In this document: in pieces, positions 38,644-47,051 of the stretch
Layout: every line of letters starts with the position of its first letter
Position numbering within the stretch: the stretch's first letter is position 1
Assembly (NCBI RefSeq): GCF_900250115.1
Contig: NZ_LT984803.1
Span: forward strand, 1,265,483-1,329,482
Origin: Cupriavidus taiwanensis
GTDB lineage: Bacteria > Pseudomonadota > Gammaproteobacteria > Burkholderiales > Burkholderiaceae
Reading direction: 5' to 3'
DNA length: 64,000 nucleotides
The notes under the pieces: generated by a model
Told to the model about the DNA's origin: nothing
Seen by the model: only the letters and a program-made list of their open reading frames with translations
Database searches by the model: none
Program-made: the position numbers and the translations under genes

Positions 38644-39476
38644 ACGCACCACTTCATCCCGCTGCCGCGCGCGAAGCCAGCCGCGGCGAACGCTGGCTGC
38701 AGGCGCTGGCGCCGACGGCGTCGCGCCAGCCGGGCTATCCGGACTCCGTGCAGGTGGCCGACGGCGAACTGGCCGGCACCGCGGTGCGCTGGATCGCGCT
38801 GGTGCCCGATGCCGGCAGCCGCTTCCCGCGCGCGCGCAACGGCGAAGCCGGGCTGCTCGAGGGCTGGTCGCTGGCGCGCGCGGTACGCGAGGCGATCGAG
38901 GCGGACCGCGTCGCCCCCGCAAAACGCGCTATCGTGGCGATCGTCGACACGCCCAGCCAGGCGTACGGCCGGCGCGAAGAGGCGCTGGGTATCCACCAGG
39001 CGCTGGCCGGTGCGGTCGCCGCGTATGCCGAGGCACGCCTCGCCGGACATCCGGTGGTGGCGCTGATCGTCGGGCGCGCCATGTCGGGCGCTTTCCTCGC
39101 GCACGGCTACCAGGCCAATCGCATCATCGCGCTCAAGGACCGGGGCGTGCTGGTGCATGCGATGGGCAAGGAGGCGGCCGCCCGCATCACCATGCGCACG
39201 GTCGAGGAGCTGGAGGCACTGGCGTCGACGGTGCCGCCGATGGCCTACGACATCGAGAACTTCGCCACGCTGGGCATCCTGTGGCGGCTGATCGAGGTCG
39301 AGTCGGCCAGTGCGCCGGTGGCGGCCGATGCGCACCTCGCGCGCGACACCATCCTGTCCGCGCTGGCCGACATCCGCCGCGACCCGACGCAGGGCCTGCA
39401 AGGCCGCCTCGGCGGGATCAACCGGAAGGCGTCGGCCGCGGTGCGCGCGTGCCTGTCGCGGCAATGGCAAGCCTGA
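38640..39476 (+). CDS. mdcE: Malonate decarboxylase gamma subunit
   Basis: A 278-residue partner of MdcD in the decarboxylase, also of the carboxyltransferase fold. AIVAIVDTPSQAYGRREEAL and VVALIVGRAMSGAFLAHGYQ form the expected acyl-CoA pocket and oxyanion hole. The ATG overlaps the mdcD stop (ATGA) and the stop directly abuts the mdcG start. Confidence 0.94.
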   Translation: MNAPLHPAAAREASRGERWLQALAPTASRQPGYPDSVQVADGELAGTAVRWIALVPDAGSRFPRARNGEAGLLEGWSLARAVREAIEADRVAPAKRAIVAIVDTPSQAYGRREEALGIHQALAGAVAAYAEARLAGHPVVALIVGRAMSGAFLAHGYQANRIIALKDRGVLVHAMGKEAAARITMRTVEELEALASTVPPMAYDIENFATLGILWRLIEVESASAPVAADAHLARDTILSALADIRRDPTQGLQGRLGGINRKASAAVRACLSRQWQA

Positions 39477-40133
39477 ATGTCGCCACACCCACTCGCCCCG
39501 CCGGCGCCGCACGACCTGGTCTGGCTGGATGACCCGGCCAGTGCGCTGGCGCGCGCTGCGCTGCCGGCATGGGTCTCTCTGCCGGCACTGGACGACACGC
39601 CGCTGGTCGTGCGGCGCGACCGCCGCCGGCCGGGCGAGATCCCGGTCGGCCTGCGCGGCCGCACGCGCGCGGAGCGCTTCGGCACCTGGATTGCGCCGTC
39701 GGCGATCCGCAAGCTTGTCACGCCGATGGAGCTGGCCGCCCGACGCGCCTGGCGGCTGCGCCCGGAACTGATGGCATTGCCTGCAATCCGCTCGCTCGAG
39801 GCCATCGCCGACCGGCTCGATGGGGCCGGCATCCACTGGGGCGTGGCCGGCAGCGCGGGCTTCTCGCTCGCCTGCGCGCGCAACGTGCTGCATGCCGACA
39901 GCGACCTGGATCTGCTCGTGAACGCGGACCGGTCACTGGCGGCCAGCCATCTCAAACTGCTTGCCGAACTGCAGCGCGCCACGCCGGTCCGCATCGACAT
40001 CCAGGTCGCGACACCGTACGGCGGCTTTGCGCTGCTGGAACGCCTGCGCAGCGGGGGCAGGGTGCTGCTGAAGACGGATCACGGCCCGTACCTGTGCGAC
40101 GATCCCTGGCAACCATCGCCATGCAAGTCCTGA
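39477..40133 (+). CDS. mdcG: Phosphoribosyl-dephospho-CoA transferase
   Basis: A 218-residue nucleotidyltransferase that loads the prosthetic group from MdcB product onto Ser25 of MdcC. The polymerase-beta-type site is GVAGSAGFSLACARN followed by the metal-binding HADSDLDLLV. FGTWIAPSAIRKLVTP is a family block. It starts on the base after the mdcE stop, with no intergenic space, and overlaps mdcH by 13 bases. Confidence 0.92.
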   Translation: MSPHPLAPPAPHDLVWLDDPASALARAALPAWVSLPALDDTPLVVRRDRRRPGEIPVGLRGRTRAERFGTWIAPSAIRKLVTPMELAARRAWRLRPELMALPAIRSLEAIADRLDGAGIHWGVAGSAGFSLACARNVLHADSDLDLLVNADRSLAASHLKLLAELQRATPVRIDIQVATPYGGFALLERLRSGGRVLLKTDHGPYLCDDPWQPSPCKS

Positions 40134-41050
40134 TCACGTTTCCCGGGCAGGGGACACAGCGCCCCGGCATGCTGAAGCACCTGCCAGCCGATCCGGCAGT
40201 GACGGCGGTGCTGGCCGAAGCGGAGGAGGTCTTGCAAGTGCCGGTGGCAGGCATGGATACGGCCGAGCGCCTGCAATCCACGGTCTGGACGCAACTGTGC
40301 CTGCTGACTTCAGGGGTGGCCATGGCACGTTGCCTGGCCGCGCACGATGCCAACGCCGATGCCGTGGCCGGACTTTCCATCGGCGCCTATGCCGCCGCGG
40401 TGACTGCCGGCGTGCTCTCCTTTGCCGATGCCTTGCGGCTGGTGCGCCTGCGCGGGGAACTGATGGCGCAGGCCTATCCCCGCGGCTATGGCATGACCGC
40501 CATCCTGGGGCTCGACCGGAACCGGCTCGCACCGCTGGTGGCGCAGGTGTGCTCGCCGCAACGTCCGGTGTACCTGGCGAACTTCAACGCCCCGACGCAG
40601 ATCGTGATCGCCGGCAGCGAGGCTGCGATGGCCGAGGTCTCGGCATTGGCGCGCGCCGCCGGCGCGCAGGCGGCCAAGCCGGTGGCGATCCATGTGCCAT
40701 CTCATTGCGCGCTGCTCGATGCCGCGGCGCATGCGTTGCAACAGGCCATGCAGGACGTGGCGCTGTGCGCGCCCTCGCTGCGCTATTTCAGCGCCAGCAA
40801 GGCGCGCGAGTTGCGCGATCCGCGCAGGATCGCCGATGACCTGGCGCTGAACATGGCCACACCGGTGCGGTGGCATGAAACCATGCAGCTGGCCCATGCC
40901 AATGGCGCACGGCTGGTGGTGGAAGCGCCGCCGGGCGATGTGCTGACGCGGTTGGCACAGCCGGTCTTTGCCGACGGCATCACCCTGACATGCGACCGGG
41001 CACGGCTGGATTCCATCGTGGCGATAGTGAAGCGGCACGCCTTGAACTGA
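40121..41050 (+). CDS. mdcH: Malonyl-CoA:ACP transacylase of malonate decarboxylase
   Basis: A 309-residue acyltransferase that starts the catalytic cycle by transferring malonyl from malonyl-CoA to MdcC. The opening MQVLITFPGQGTQRPGM is typical. The nucleophile Ser86 lies in AGLSIGAYAAAVTAG, where the usual GHSLGE of FabD is replaced by GLSIGA, as in other MdcH proteins. The catalytic His is likely in VAIHVPSHCALLDAAA. It ends the operon; I see no terminator right after it on the plus strand. Confidence 0.93.
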   Translation: MQVLITFPGQGTQRPGMLKHLPADPAVTAVLAEAEEVLQVPVAGMDTAERLQSTVWTQLCLLTSGVAMARCLAAHDANADAVAGLSIGAYAAAVTAGVLSFADALRLVRLRGELMAQAYPRGYGMTAILGLDRNRLAPLVAQVCSPQRPVYLANFNAPTQIVIAGSEAAMAEVSALARAAGAQAAKPVAIHVPSHCALLDAAAHALQQAMQDVALCAPSLRYFSASKARELRDPRRIADDLALNMATPVRWHETMQLAHANGARLVVEAPPGDVLTRLAQPVFADGITLTCDRARLDSIVAIVKRHALN

Positions 41051-41207
41051 CGTAGAACAAGGCAATTCCGCTATTCCGGATTCCCCTTGAACCAGCGCTG
41101 CATCGGGAAACTCCGCTTTGCAATTAACCGCCAAGAATCGCCGGCATCGTCGTGGCGGGGCGTGCAGCGGAAAGGGGATAGGGGATAGGGGCAGCCTGGT
41201 TAGCAGC

Positions 41208-41238
41208 AAAAAAAAACCCGACCTGTAGAGGTCGGGTT
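41208..41238 (-). terminator. Rho-independent terminator of phaP
   Basis: A perfect 10-base-pair stem (AACCCGACCT with AGGTCGGGTT) and GTAG loop, followed on the minus strand by nine T. It is the only strong terminator downstream of phaP and lies about 180 bases past its stop. Confidence 0.85.
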
Positions 41239-41330
41239 TAACGATACCTTTGGACAAGGAGACCGCGGTACCGAGGAGACATCGGCAGACAAGGCAGCGC
41301 CGGGCCGGTCGGTCATGGCACTCCCTTCGT

Positions 41331-41376
41331 CGTTGGCAAAGCCCACGGCAACGCGTGGCGATGGGCTTTGCCAACG
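41331..41376. repeat. Perfect 15-bp inverted repeat in the phaP 3' region
   Basis: CGTTGGCAAAGCCCA (41331-41345) is matched exactly by TGGGCTTTGCCAACG (41362-41376) across a 16-base loop. No T-run follows on either strand, so it is not a simple terminator. It would form a stable hairpin in the phaP 3' untranslated RNA. Confidence 0.75.
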
Positions 41377-41415
41377 GACCGGCCGCAGCCGGTCCGGTTT
41401 CAGCGCAGGGCGCTA

Positions 41416-41994
41416 TCAGGCAGCAGCGGCCTTCTTCGCCGTGGCCGTGCGGGCCGTGGCGCTGGCTTGCTGGGCAGCCTTGGTGGCAGCCGTGGCGGCG
41501 GCCTGGAAGTTGGTTTCAGCGATTTCGACCGCTTGCTTGGTCGCCTTCTGCACCGACTCGTAGGCGTTGTTGGCAGCGGAGATCGCCGACTTCACGATGG
41601 CCACGGTCGATTCCGAACCGGCCGGGGCGTTCTTGGCGAAGTTCTCGACCAGGGCCTGGACGTTCTTCGAGCCTTCGGCCAGCTGGGCCTCGGCCACCTT
41701 GGCGAATTCGCTCTGGGTTTCCGAAGCGATCTCGTACAGGTGACGGGTGTAGGCCAGGGTCTTTTCGGCGACCGGCTGCACGGCTGCGGCCTGGATCGCC
41801 AGCAGTTCCTGTGCGTCCTTGGCCGACAGCGCCTTCTTGGCGTTGTCAACGTTTTCGGCGAAGGTGGTCTTGATGACCTGCAGATTCAGTTCGACGAGCT
41901 TTTCGACGCCTTCAAACGCCTTGGTGGTCAGGCCGAACAGCGTTTCGAGGTTAGCCTTTTGTGCTGCTGCGACTTGTTCCGGGGTGAGGATCAT
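41416..41994 (-). CDS. phaP: Phasin, polyhydroxyalkanoate granule surface protein
   Basis: A 192-residue amphipathic helical protein that coats PHB granules and sets their size and number. From [20 protein letters not shown] onward it agrees almost completely with what I recall of PhaP1 of C. necator H16, with differences confined to a few positions such as [15 protein letters not shown]. The C-terminus is the Ala/Thr/Lys-rich tail [13 protein letters not shown]. No cysteine or tryptophan is present. The ATG at 41994 has GGAGAC five bases upstream. It is monocistronic with a strong promoter flanked by palindromes likely bound by the repressor PhaR. Confidence 0.97.
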   Translation of the reverse strand: MILTPEQVAAAQKANLETLFGLTTKAFEGVEKLVELNLQVIKTTFAENVDNAKKALSAKDAQELLAIQAAAVQPVAEKTLAYTRHLYEIASETQSEFAKVAEAQLAEGSKNVQALVENFAKNAPAGSESTVAIVKSAISAANNAYESVQKATKQAVEIAETNFQAAATAATKAAQQASATARTATAKKAAAA

Positions 41995-42128
41995 TGCTGG
42001 TCTCCAGTGGTGAGCTTCAAGGTCAAGCAAATTAAGCCGCCTAGATGTCAGGACCGTGACGGTGTTATACCCGCTTCGGCCAGCCCAGGCGTGTGGGTGG
42101 GTCAGGGCGCCCAATCCGTTTTTTTTCG

Positions 42129-42145
42129 TTTGTGCGCCGCAACAA
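42129..42145. promoter_or_regulatory. Putative PhaR operator, promoter-proximal
   Basis: TTTGTGCGCCGCAACAA is an imperfect dyad just downstream of the phaP -10 box, over the expected transcription start. It shares TTGTGC...GCA...CAA with the upstream site. PhaR is known to repress phaP by binding near its promoter; assigning these exact bases to PhaR is inference. Confidence 0.5.
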
Positions 42146-42150
42146 GCCGT

Positions 42151-42178
42151 ATTGTAGGGGCGGCCGAATCAATGTCAA
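42151..42178 (-). promoter_or_regulatory. Sigma-70 promoter of phaP
   Basis: On the minus strand a consensus TTGACA (42178-42173) is 16 bases from TACAAT (42156-42151). The phaP ATG lies about 150 bases downstream. Confidence 0.8.
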
Positions 42179-42182
42179 GGAA

Positions 42183-42203
42183 ATTTTGTGCATCGCACAA
42201 AAT
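42183..42203. promoter_or_regulatory. Putative PhaR operator, upstream site
   Basis: A perfect palindrome with 9-base arms, ATTTTGTGC and GCACAAAAT, around a 3-base centre, five bases upstream of the phaP -35 box. Together with the dyad at 42129-42145 it brackets the promoter, a layout suited to repression. The other part of the 363-base gap 41995-42357 (the phaP leader and the hdaH upstream DNA) shows no gene. Confidence 0.55.
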
Positions 42204-42357
42204 CCGGCGAGCGGGCTCCGCGGCAAGTGGCGTCGCAGCCATCCGGGCGCCGCCGGCAATGCCCGTGCAGGGGTGCTACCATGCCAGGCTGCCCGCGGTG
42301 GCCGGCCGAGGCCGGAACACCAACACGATGTGAACAGAATCGCCCAGGCCTCTTTCC

Positions 42358-43290
42358 ATGCTCGCTTTCTACGCCGACCACTTCGTGCTGCCGCTGCCGC
42401 CCGGGCATCGCTTCCCCATGCGCAAGTACAGCATGCTGCGCGACGCGGTGTCGGCCCAGGTACCGGGGCTGCGCCTGTGCGAGGCGCCGCGCGCCGGCGA
42501 CGATGCGCTGCTGCTGGCGCACACGGCGGAATATGTAGAGGCGGCCTCGGCCGGGACGCTCGACGCGGGGCGCCAGCGCGAGATCGGCTTTCCCTGGTCC
42601 GAAGCGATGGTGGAGCGCTCGCGCCGTTCGGCGGGCGCCACCATCGAGGCCTGCCGCAGCGCGCTGCGTGAAGGCATCGCCGTGAACCTGGCGGGCGGCA
42701 CGCACCACGCATACGCGGACAGGGGTGGCGGTTTCTGCGTCTTCAACGATGCCGCCATCGCCGCCCGCGTATTGCAGCGCGACGGCGTGGCGCGCCGCGT
42801 GGCGGTGATCGACCTCGACGTGCATCAGGGCAACGGCACCGCCTCGATCCTGCACGGCGACCCGTCGGTATTCACGCTGTCGCTGCACGGCGAGAAAAAC
42901 TACCCGTTCCGCAAGGAAGCGAGCGACCTCGACGTCGGCCTGCCGGATGGCTGCGACGACGAGGCCTACGCGCAGGCGCTGCAGGCGGCGCTGGACACGC
43001 TGTTCCGCCGCTTCGAGCCGGACCTGCTGATTTACCTGGCCGGCGCGGACCCGCACGAGGGCGATCGGCTCGGGCGGTTGAAACTGACCCTGGCCGGCCT
43101 GGCCCGGCGCGACCGCCTGTTGTTCGACGCGGCGCAAGCACGCCAGCTGCCGGTGGCGGTGACCATGGCCGGCGGCTACGGCAACCAGATCGAAGACACC
43201 GTTGCCGTCCATGCGCAGACGGTGCGGCTCGCCGCGCAATATCACGCCCTTTACGCGCAAGTTGCGCAACTTGCGCGGCTTGCGTCATGA
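42358..43290 (+). CDS. Histone deacetylase family hydrolase
   Basis: A 310-residue zinc hydrolase of the arginase-deacetylase fold (HdaH/AcuC relatives). The motifs include NLAGGTHHAYADRGGGFCVF with the His-His pair, IDLDVHQGNGTASIL with zinc-binding Asp and His, YLAGADPHEGDRLG with the second zinc Asp, and VTMAGGYGNQIEDTV. Bacterial members remove acetyl groups from small polyamines or acyl-lysine; the substrate here is unknown. It is divergent from phaP and overlaps the next gene by four bases (ATGA). Confidence 0.9.
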   Translation: MLAFYADHFVLPLPPGHRFPMRKYSMLRDAVSAQVPGLRLCEAPRAGDDALLLAHTAEYVEAASAGTLDAGRQREIGFPWSEAMVERSRRSAGATIEACRSALREGIAVNLAGGTHHAYADRGGGFCVFNDAAIAARVLQRDGVARRVAVIDLDVHQGNGTASILHGDPSVFTLSLHGEKNYPFRKEASDLDVGLPDGCDDEAYAQALQAALDTLFRRFEPDLLIYLAGADPHEGDRLGRLKLTLAGLARRDRLLFDAAQARQLPVAVTMAGGYGNQIEDTVAVHAQTVRLAAQYHALYAQVAQLARLAS

Positions 43291-44213
43291 GCGAGGTGAT
43301 CGAGCCAGGCTGCACCGGCGCGGCCAACCCGCGCGCCACGCTATGGGTGGCGTCGATGCCGTGGCTGTTCGTGCTGATCTGGAGCACCGGCTTTATCGTC
43401 GCCAAATACGGCATGCCGTATGCGGAGCCGATGACCTTCCTGTTCCTGCGCTTTGCCGGCGTGCTGGTGCTGATGGTGCCGTTCGTGCTGCTGGCGCGCG
43501 TGCCGCTGCCGCGCGTGACCGGATCGACCGCAACCGACTGGCGCGCGGTGGGGCATATTGCCGTGGCCGGCCTGCTGCTGCAGGCGGGCTATCTCGGCGG
43601 AGTATGGGCCGCGATCAGGCTCGGCATGCCGGCCGGCGTGTCGGCGCTGATCGTCGGCATGCAGCCGATCCTGACCGCGCTGATCGCCACGCGCATGGGC
43701 GAGCGCATCGGCGCGCGCCAGTGGCTGGGCCTGCTGCTGGGCCTTGCCGGCGTGGCACTGGTGGTGGCCAACAAGCTGGGCACGAGCGGCTTGACGCCGG
43801 CCAGCCTCGCGCTGGCTGGCGGCGCGTTGCTCAGCATCACCGTGGGCACGGTCTACCAGCGGCATTTCTGCCCGGTGTTCGACCTGCGCATGGGTTCGGT
43901 GATCCAGTTCGCCGCGGCGGCGCTTGCCTGCGTGCCGTTCATGTTGCTGTTCGAGACGCGGGTGGTGCAGTGGACTGCCGCGATGCTGGGCGCGCTGGCG
44001 TGGTCGGTGGTGGCGTTGTCGATCGGCGCGATCTCGCTGCTGTTCCTGCTGATCCGCCAGGGTGCGGCCACCAAGGTGTCCAGCCTGATGTACCTGACGC
44101 CGCCCACCACGGCGGTGATGGCCTGGTTGCTGTTCGGCGAGCGCTTCCCGCCACTGGCGGCAGCCGGCATGGTGCTGGCCGCGCTGGGTGTCGCGCTTGT
44201 CATCCGTCGCTAG
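43287..44213 (+). CDS. EamA/DMT family permease
   Basis: A 308-residue inner-membrane protein with about 10 hydrophobic helices and two EamA repeats. The start is followed by WLFVLIWSTGFIVAKYGMPY and FLFLRFAGVLVLMVPFVLLA. The second repeat includes SLMYLTPPTTAVMAWLLFGE, the typical DMT signature. Such proteins export amino acids or other metabolites. It is translationally coupled to the deacetylase-family gene (ATGA overlap), hinting that both act on the same compound. Confidence 0.9.
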   Translation: MSEVIEPGCTGAANPRATLWVASMPWLFVLIWSTGFIVAKYGMPYAEPMTFLFLRFAGVLVLMVPFVLLARVPLPRVTGSTATDWRAVGHIAVAGLLLQAGYLGGVWAAIRLGMPAGVSALIVGMQPILTALIATRMGERIGARQWLGLLLGLAGVALVVANKLGTSGLTPASLALAGGALLSITVGTVYQRHFCPVFDLRMGSVIQFAAAALACVPFMLLFETRVVQWTAAMLGALAWSVVALSIGAISLLFLLIRQGAATKVSSLMYLTPPTTAVMAWLLFGERFPPLAAAGMVLAALGVALVIRR

Positions 44214-44297
44214 TGGCCGCGCGTTCGTATCGCGTAGGCCGCTGGTTCAGAATCTTCGCATTTCGTACTGCTTCGCGTCCTGTCTCCCTCTCGCCCC

Positions 44298-44756
44298 ATG
44301 AAACCGCAAGCCGAATCGCGCAGTGCCTATCCGTACTTCCAGCCGATCACCACGCGTTGGATGGACAACGATGTCTATGGCCACGTTAACAACGTTGTCT
44401 ACTACAGTTATTTTGACACCGTGGTGAATACCTACCTGATCCGGCAGGGCGTGCTCGATGTCACGTCGGGCGAGACCATCGGGCTGGTGATCGAGACGCA
44501 GTGCAACTACTTCTCGTCGCTCAGTTTTCCCGAGACCGTGGTCGCGGGTTTACGCGTAGCCAGGCTGGGTACGTCGAGCGTGCGCTATGAGGTGGGCCTG
44601 TTCAGCGGCGACAACGAGGTCGCGGCCGCGCAAGGGCATTTCATTCACGTCTATGTCGATCGCGCTACGCGCCGGCCGGTACCGTTGCCGGGCGCGTTGC
44701 GCGAAGCGCTGCTGCCCTTGGCAGCGGCGGGCGCGGTGACGGGCGCACGGGAATAG
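44298..44756 (+). CDS. Acyl-CoA thioesterase, 4-hydroxybenzoyl-CoA thioesterase family
   Basis: A 152-residue hot-dog-fold thioesterase (YbgC/FadM type). The N-terminal block YFQPITTRWMDNDVYGHVNN contains the catalytic Asp region, and NNVVYYSYFDTVVNTYLIRQ forms the central helix. It would hydrolyse short or medium acyl-CoAs in the cytoplasm. It is preceded by an 84-base gap and followed after 25 bases by the nitroreductase gene, so these may be co-transcribed. Confidence 0.88.
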   Translation: MKPQAESRSAYPYFQPITTRWMDNDVYGHVNNVVYYSYFDTVVNTYLIRQGVLDVTSGETIGLVIETQCNYFSSLSFPETVVAGLRVARLGTSSVRYEVGLFSGDNEVAAAQGHFIHVYVDRATRRPVPLPGALREALLPLAAAGAVTGARE

Positions 44757-44781
44757 TACGGGGCAACAGGAGATGAACAAG

Positions 44782-45495
44782 ATGTCCCACGAGAAGCTAT
44801 TCGGCTCGCAGGAGGCCGTGGACTGCGTGGATCGCGCGATCCTGACGCGGCGTTCGGTGCGGGCCTTCCTCGATACGCCCGTGCCGCGCAGCACCGTGGA
44901 AGAGATCCTGGCGGTGGCCAGCCGCGCGCCGTCCGGCACCAATACGCAGCCGTGGCGCGTCTATGTGCTGTCGGGCGAGGCCAAGGCGAAGCTGTGCGCC
45001 GACGTGCTGGCCGCCTATGAAGACCCCGAGCGCGACAGCAAGTACCGGGAGGAGTACCCGTACTATCCGCGCGAATGGGCCGACCCGTATCTGTCGCGGC
45101 GGCGCAAGGTGGGCTGGGACCTGTACGGGCTGCTCGAGATCAGCCGCGAGGACAAGGCGCGCATGCACGAACAGCATGCGCGCAACTTTCGTTTCTTCGA
45201 TGCGCCGGTGGGCCTCATCTTCACCATCGACCGCATCATGGAGCAGGGCAGCTGGCTCGACTACGGCATGTTCCTGCAAAGCATCATGGTCGCCGCCCGC
45301 GCGCGCGGGCTCGATACCTGCCCGCAGGCGGCGTTTGCCCAATTCCACAAGATCATCGCCAGCCACCTGCGGCTGCCGCCAGAAGAAATGGTGGTGTGCG
45401 GCATGTCGCTCGGTTTTGCCGATCCGGAGGCCGTCGCAAACCGCCTCACCACGGAACGGGAGCCAGTCAGCGGGTTTGCGCGTTTTCTCTCATAG
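44782..45495 (+). CDS. Nitroreductase family FMN oxidoreductase
   Basis: A 237-residue flavoprotein. RRSVRAFLDTPVPRSTVEEI and the FMN-binding SRAPSGTNTQPWRVYVL mark the family, and MVVCGMSLGFADPEAVANRL closes it. It uses NAD(P)H to reduce nitroaromatics, quinones or enones; the substrate is unknown. The start at 44782 was chosen because AGGAG lies nine bases upstream; the ATG at 44773 sits directly on that site. A weak hairpin followed by six T at 45629-45654 may terminate it. Confidence 0.9.
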   Translation: MSHEKLFGSQEAVDCVDRAILTRRSVRAFLDTPVPRSTVEEILAVASRAPSGTNTQPWRVYVLSGEAKAKLCADVLAAYEDPERDSKYREEYPYYPREWADPYLSRRRKVGWDLYGLLEISREDKARMHEQHARNFRFFDAPVGLIFTIDRIMEQGSWLDYGMFLQSIMVAARARGLDTCPQAAFAQFHKIIASHLRLPPEEMVVCGMSLGFADPEAVANRLTTEREPVSGFARFLS

Positions 45496-45711
45496 TGAAA
45501 TTTGTTTCAGCATGTAACGATGGACGCCGATATCACACAAGACTTTGCGTATTGGCTTCGTCGTTACGAAGGGGTAGCAAGGGGTGAGCCGGACTGCGCT
45601 TGGATCGCGCGCACAAGAGTTCGATAGCGTACGTGACGCATCGCGTACTTTTTTCGCAATGCGGAAATGCATGTGAATCGAACTTTAAGGAGCGTCTGTA
45701 AGTCTTTAATC

Positions 45712-45740
45712 TTGCTAACAATTTCTTTATTTCCTACACT
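45712..45740 (+). promoter_or_regulatory. Promoter of the D-Ala-D-Ala endopeptidase gene
   Basis: TTGCTA (45712-45717) and TACACT (45735-45740) are 17 bases apart in an AT-rich stretch. Transcription would begin about 20 bases before the ATG at 45769, giving a very short leader that supports that start over the in-frame ATG at 45667. Confidence 0.65.
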
Positions 45741-45768
45741 AGCGCCATTCCTATGCGCTGAACGAATC

Positions 45769-46986
45769 ATGTTCCGGTCTGATTCCATTTTCTCCAGATT
45801 CTTCGGCTCCACACCCTTGTCCGCCGTAGCCGCCGCGGTACTGGTGTCGGTGTCGATGGTCGCGGTGCCCGTGGCCGAAGCGGCCACCAAGGCCGCCTCC
45901 ACGCAAAAAACAAGCAAAAAGCAGGCAAATTCCGCCAAAACGGAGAAAAAGACCGCTTCAACGCCTGTTGCCAAGAGCGCGCGCAATGCCAAGGTCGCGA
46001 AGAGCGAAGCGGGCTCCGCGCGCAAGGTGGTGGTGCTGAAGAAAGGCAAGCGCCACGTCGTGGTGGCGCAGCGCGCGGCCCCGGTGCGGGCTGCGTTTAC
46101 GCCTTCCAAGCCGTCGCTGGGCGAGGCCATGGGCCTGCGCGACACCGACGACGCCCTGGCCCTGCGCTCCAGCGTCGCGCTGGTGATGGACCAGAACTCC
46201 AACGAGGTGCTGTTCCAGAAGAATGCCGGTGCGGTGCTGCCGATTGCATCGATCACCAAGCTCATGACCGCGCTGGTGGTGATGGACTCGCGCCTGCCGA
46301 TGGACGAGGTGCTGACCATCACCGAGGAAGACCGCGACACCGAGAAGCACAGCAGCTCGCGCCTGCGCTTCGGCACGCAGCTGACGCGCCAGGAACTGCT
46401 GCTGCTGGCGCTGATGTCGTCCGAGAACCGCGCGGCTTCGGCGCTGGGCCGCCACTATCCGGGCGGCCTGCCGGCCTTTGTGCAGGCCATGAACCGCAAG
46501 GCGCGCGAGCTCGGCATGAACGACAGCCATTTCGTCGATTCCAGCGGCCTGTCGAGCAGCAACGTGTCGAGTGCGACCGACCTGGTGCGCATGGTCAATG
46601 CCGCGTACCGGAACCCGACCATCCGCGAGTACTCGACCCAGACCGAGCATGAAGTCAACGTGCTGGGCCGCACCCAGCATTACGTCAGCACCAACCGCCT
46701 GGTGCGCGGCGGCAACTGGGAGATCGGCCTGCAGAAGACCGGCTTTATCTCCGAGGCCGGCCAGTGCCTGGTGATGCAGGCGCGGGTGCACGGGCGCAAC
46801 GTGGTGATGGTGTTCCTGGATTCGTCCGGCAAGCTGTCGCGCTTTGCCGATGCCAACCGGGTCAAGGACTGGCTCGAGCATTCGCCGTCGTCGCCGCAGC
46901 GCGGCTTCCCGTCGTCGCCGAACCTGACGCAGGGGCCGGGCGGCGCGCACGCGGTGCTGGCGTCGCAGCAATCGCGCGGCATCTGA
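45769..46986 (+). CDS. pbpG: D-alanyl-D-alanine endopeptidase (PBP7/PbpG type)
   Basis: A 405-residue periplasmic low-molecular-weight penicillin-binding protein that cuts peptidoglycan cross-links. A signal peptide spans about residues 1-38 (PLSAVAAAVLVSVSMVAVPV, cleavage near AEA). A basic, Lys/Ala-rich linker of about 70 residues follows. The catalytic S-x-x-K is Ser161-Ile-Thr-Lys164 in LPIASITKLMTALVVMD. The second motif appears as SSENRAASALGR, and the third as KTG in LQKTGFISEAGQCLVM. The long basic linker is unusual relative to E. coli PBP7 (about 310 residues). No ribosome site is obvious. Confidence 0.92.
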   Translation: MFRSDSIFSRFFGSTPLSAVAAAVLVSVSMVAVPVAEAATKAASTQKTSKKQANSAKTEKKTASTPVAKSARNAKVAKSEAGSARKVVVLKKGKRHVVVAQRAAPVRAAFTPSKPSLGEAMGLRDTDDALALRSSVALVMDQNSNEVLFQKNAGAVLPIASITKLMTALVVMDSRLPMDEVLTITEEDRDTEKHSSSRLRFGTQLTRQELLLLALMSSENRAASALGRHYPGGLPAFVQAMNRKARELGMNDSHFVDSSGLSSSNVSSATDLVRMVNAAYRNPTIREYSTQTEHEVNVLGRTQHYVSTNRLVRGGNWEIGLQKTGFISEAGQCLVMQARVHGRNVVMVFLDSSGKLSRFADANRVKDWLEHSPSSPQRGFPSSPNLTQGPGGAHAVLASQQSRGI

Positions 46987-47010
46987 GGCCGCACGCCTGC
47001 ACATAAAAAA

Positions 47011-47035
47011 CGCGCCGCATTGCGGCGCGTTTTGC
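47011..47035. terminator. Bidirectional terminator between pbpG and the FAD-oxidase gene
   Basis: CGCGCCGC pairs with GCGGCGCG over a 3-base loop, flanked by AAAAAA on the left and TTTT on the right. It suits both convergent genes. Confidence 0.8.
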
Positions 47036-47051
47036 TTTGGTGGCGGCAGCG

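Larger units (their letters stand above)
41051..41415. other. Convergent intergenic region between mdcH and phaP
   Basis: A 365-base gap with no protein gene. It holds the minus-strand terminator at 41208-41238, the large hairpin at 41331-41376 and another stem, GGACCGG...CCGGTCC, at 41376-41396. The phaP transcript therefore has a structured 3' tail of about 200 bases. The tandem GGGGATA repeats at 41172-41190 have no clear role. Confidence 0.5.

Noticed and set aside
41331..41376. 15-bp inverted repeat as a terminator
   Set aside because: No T-run follows on either strand. The adjacent hairpin at 41208-41238 has nine T and is the real terminator.
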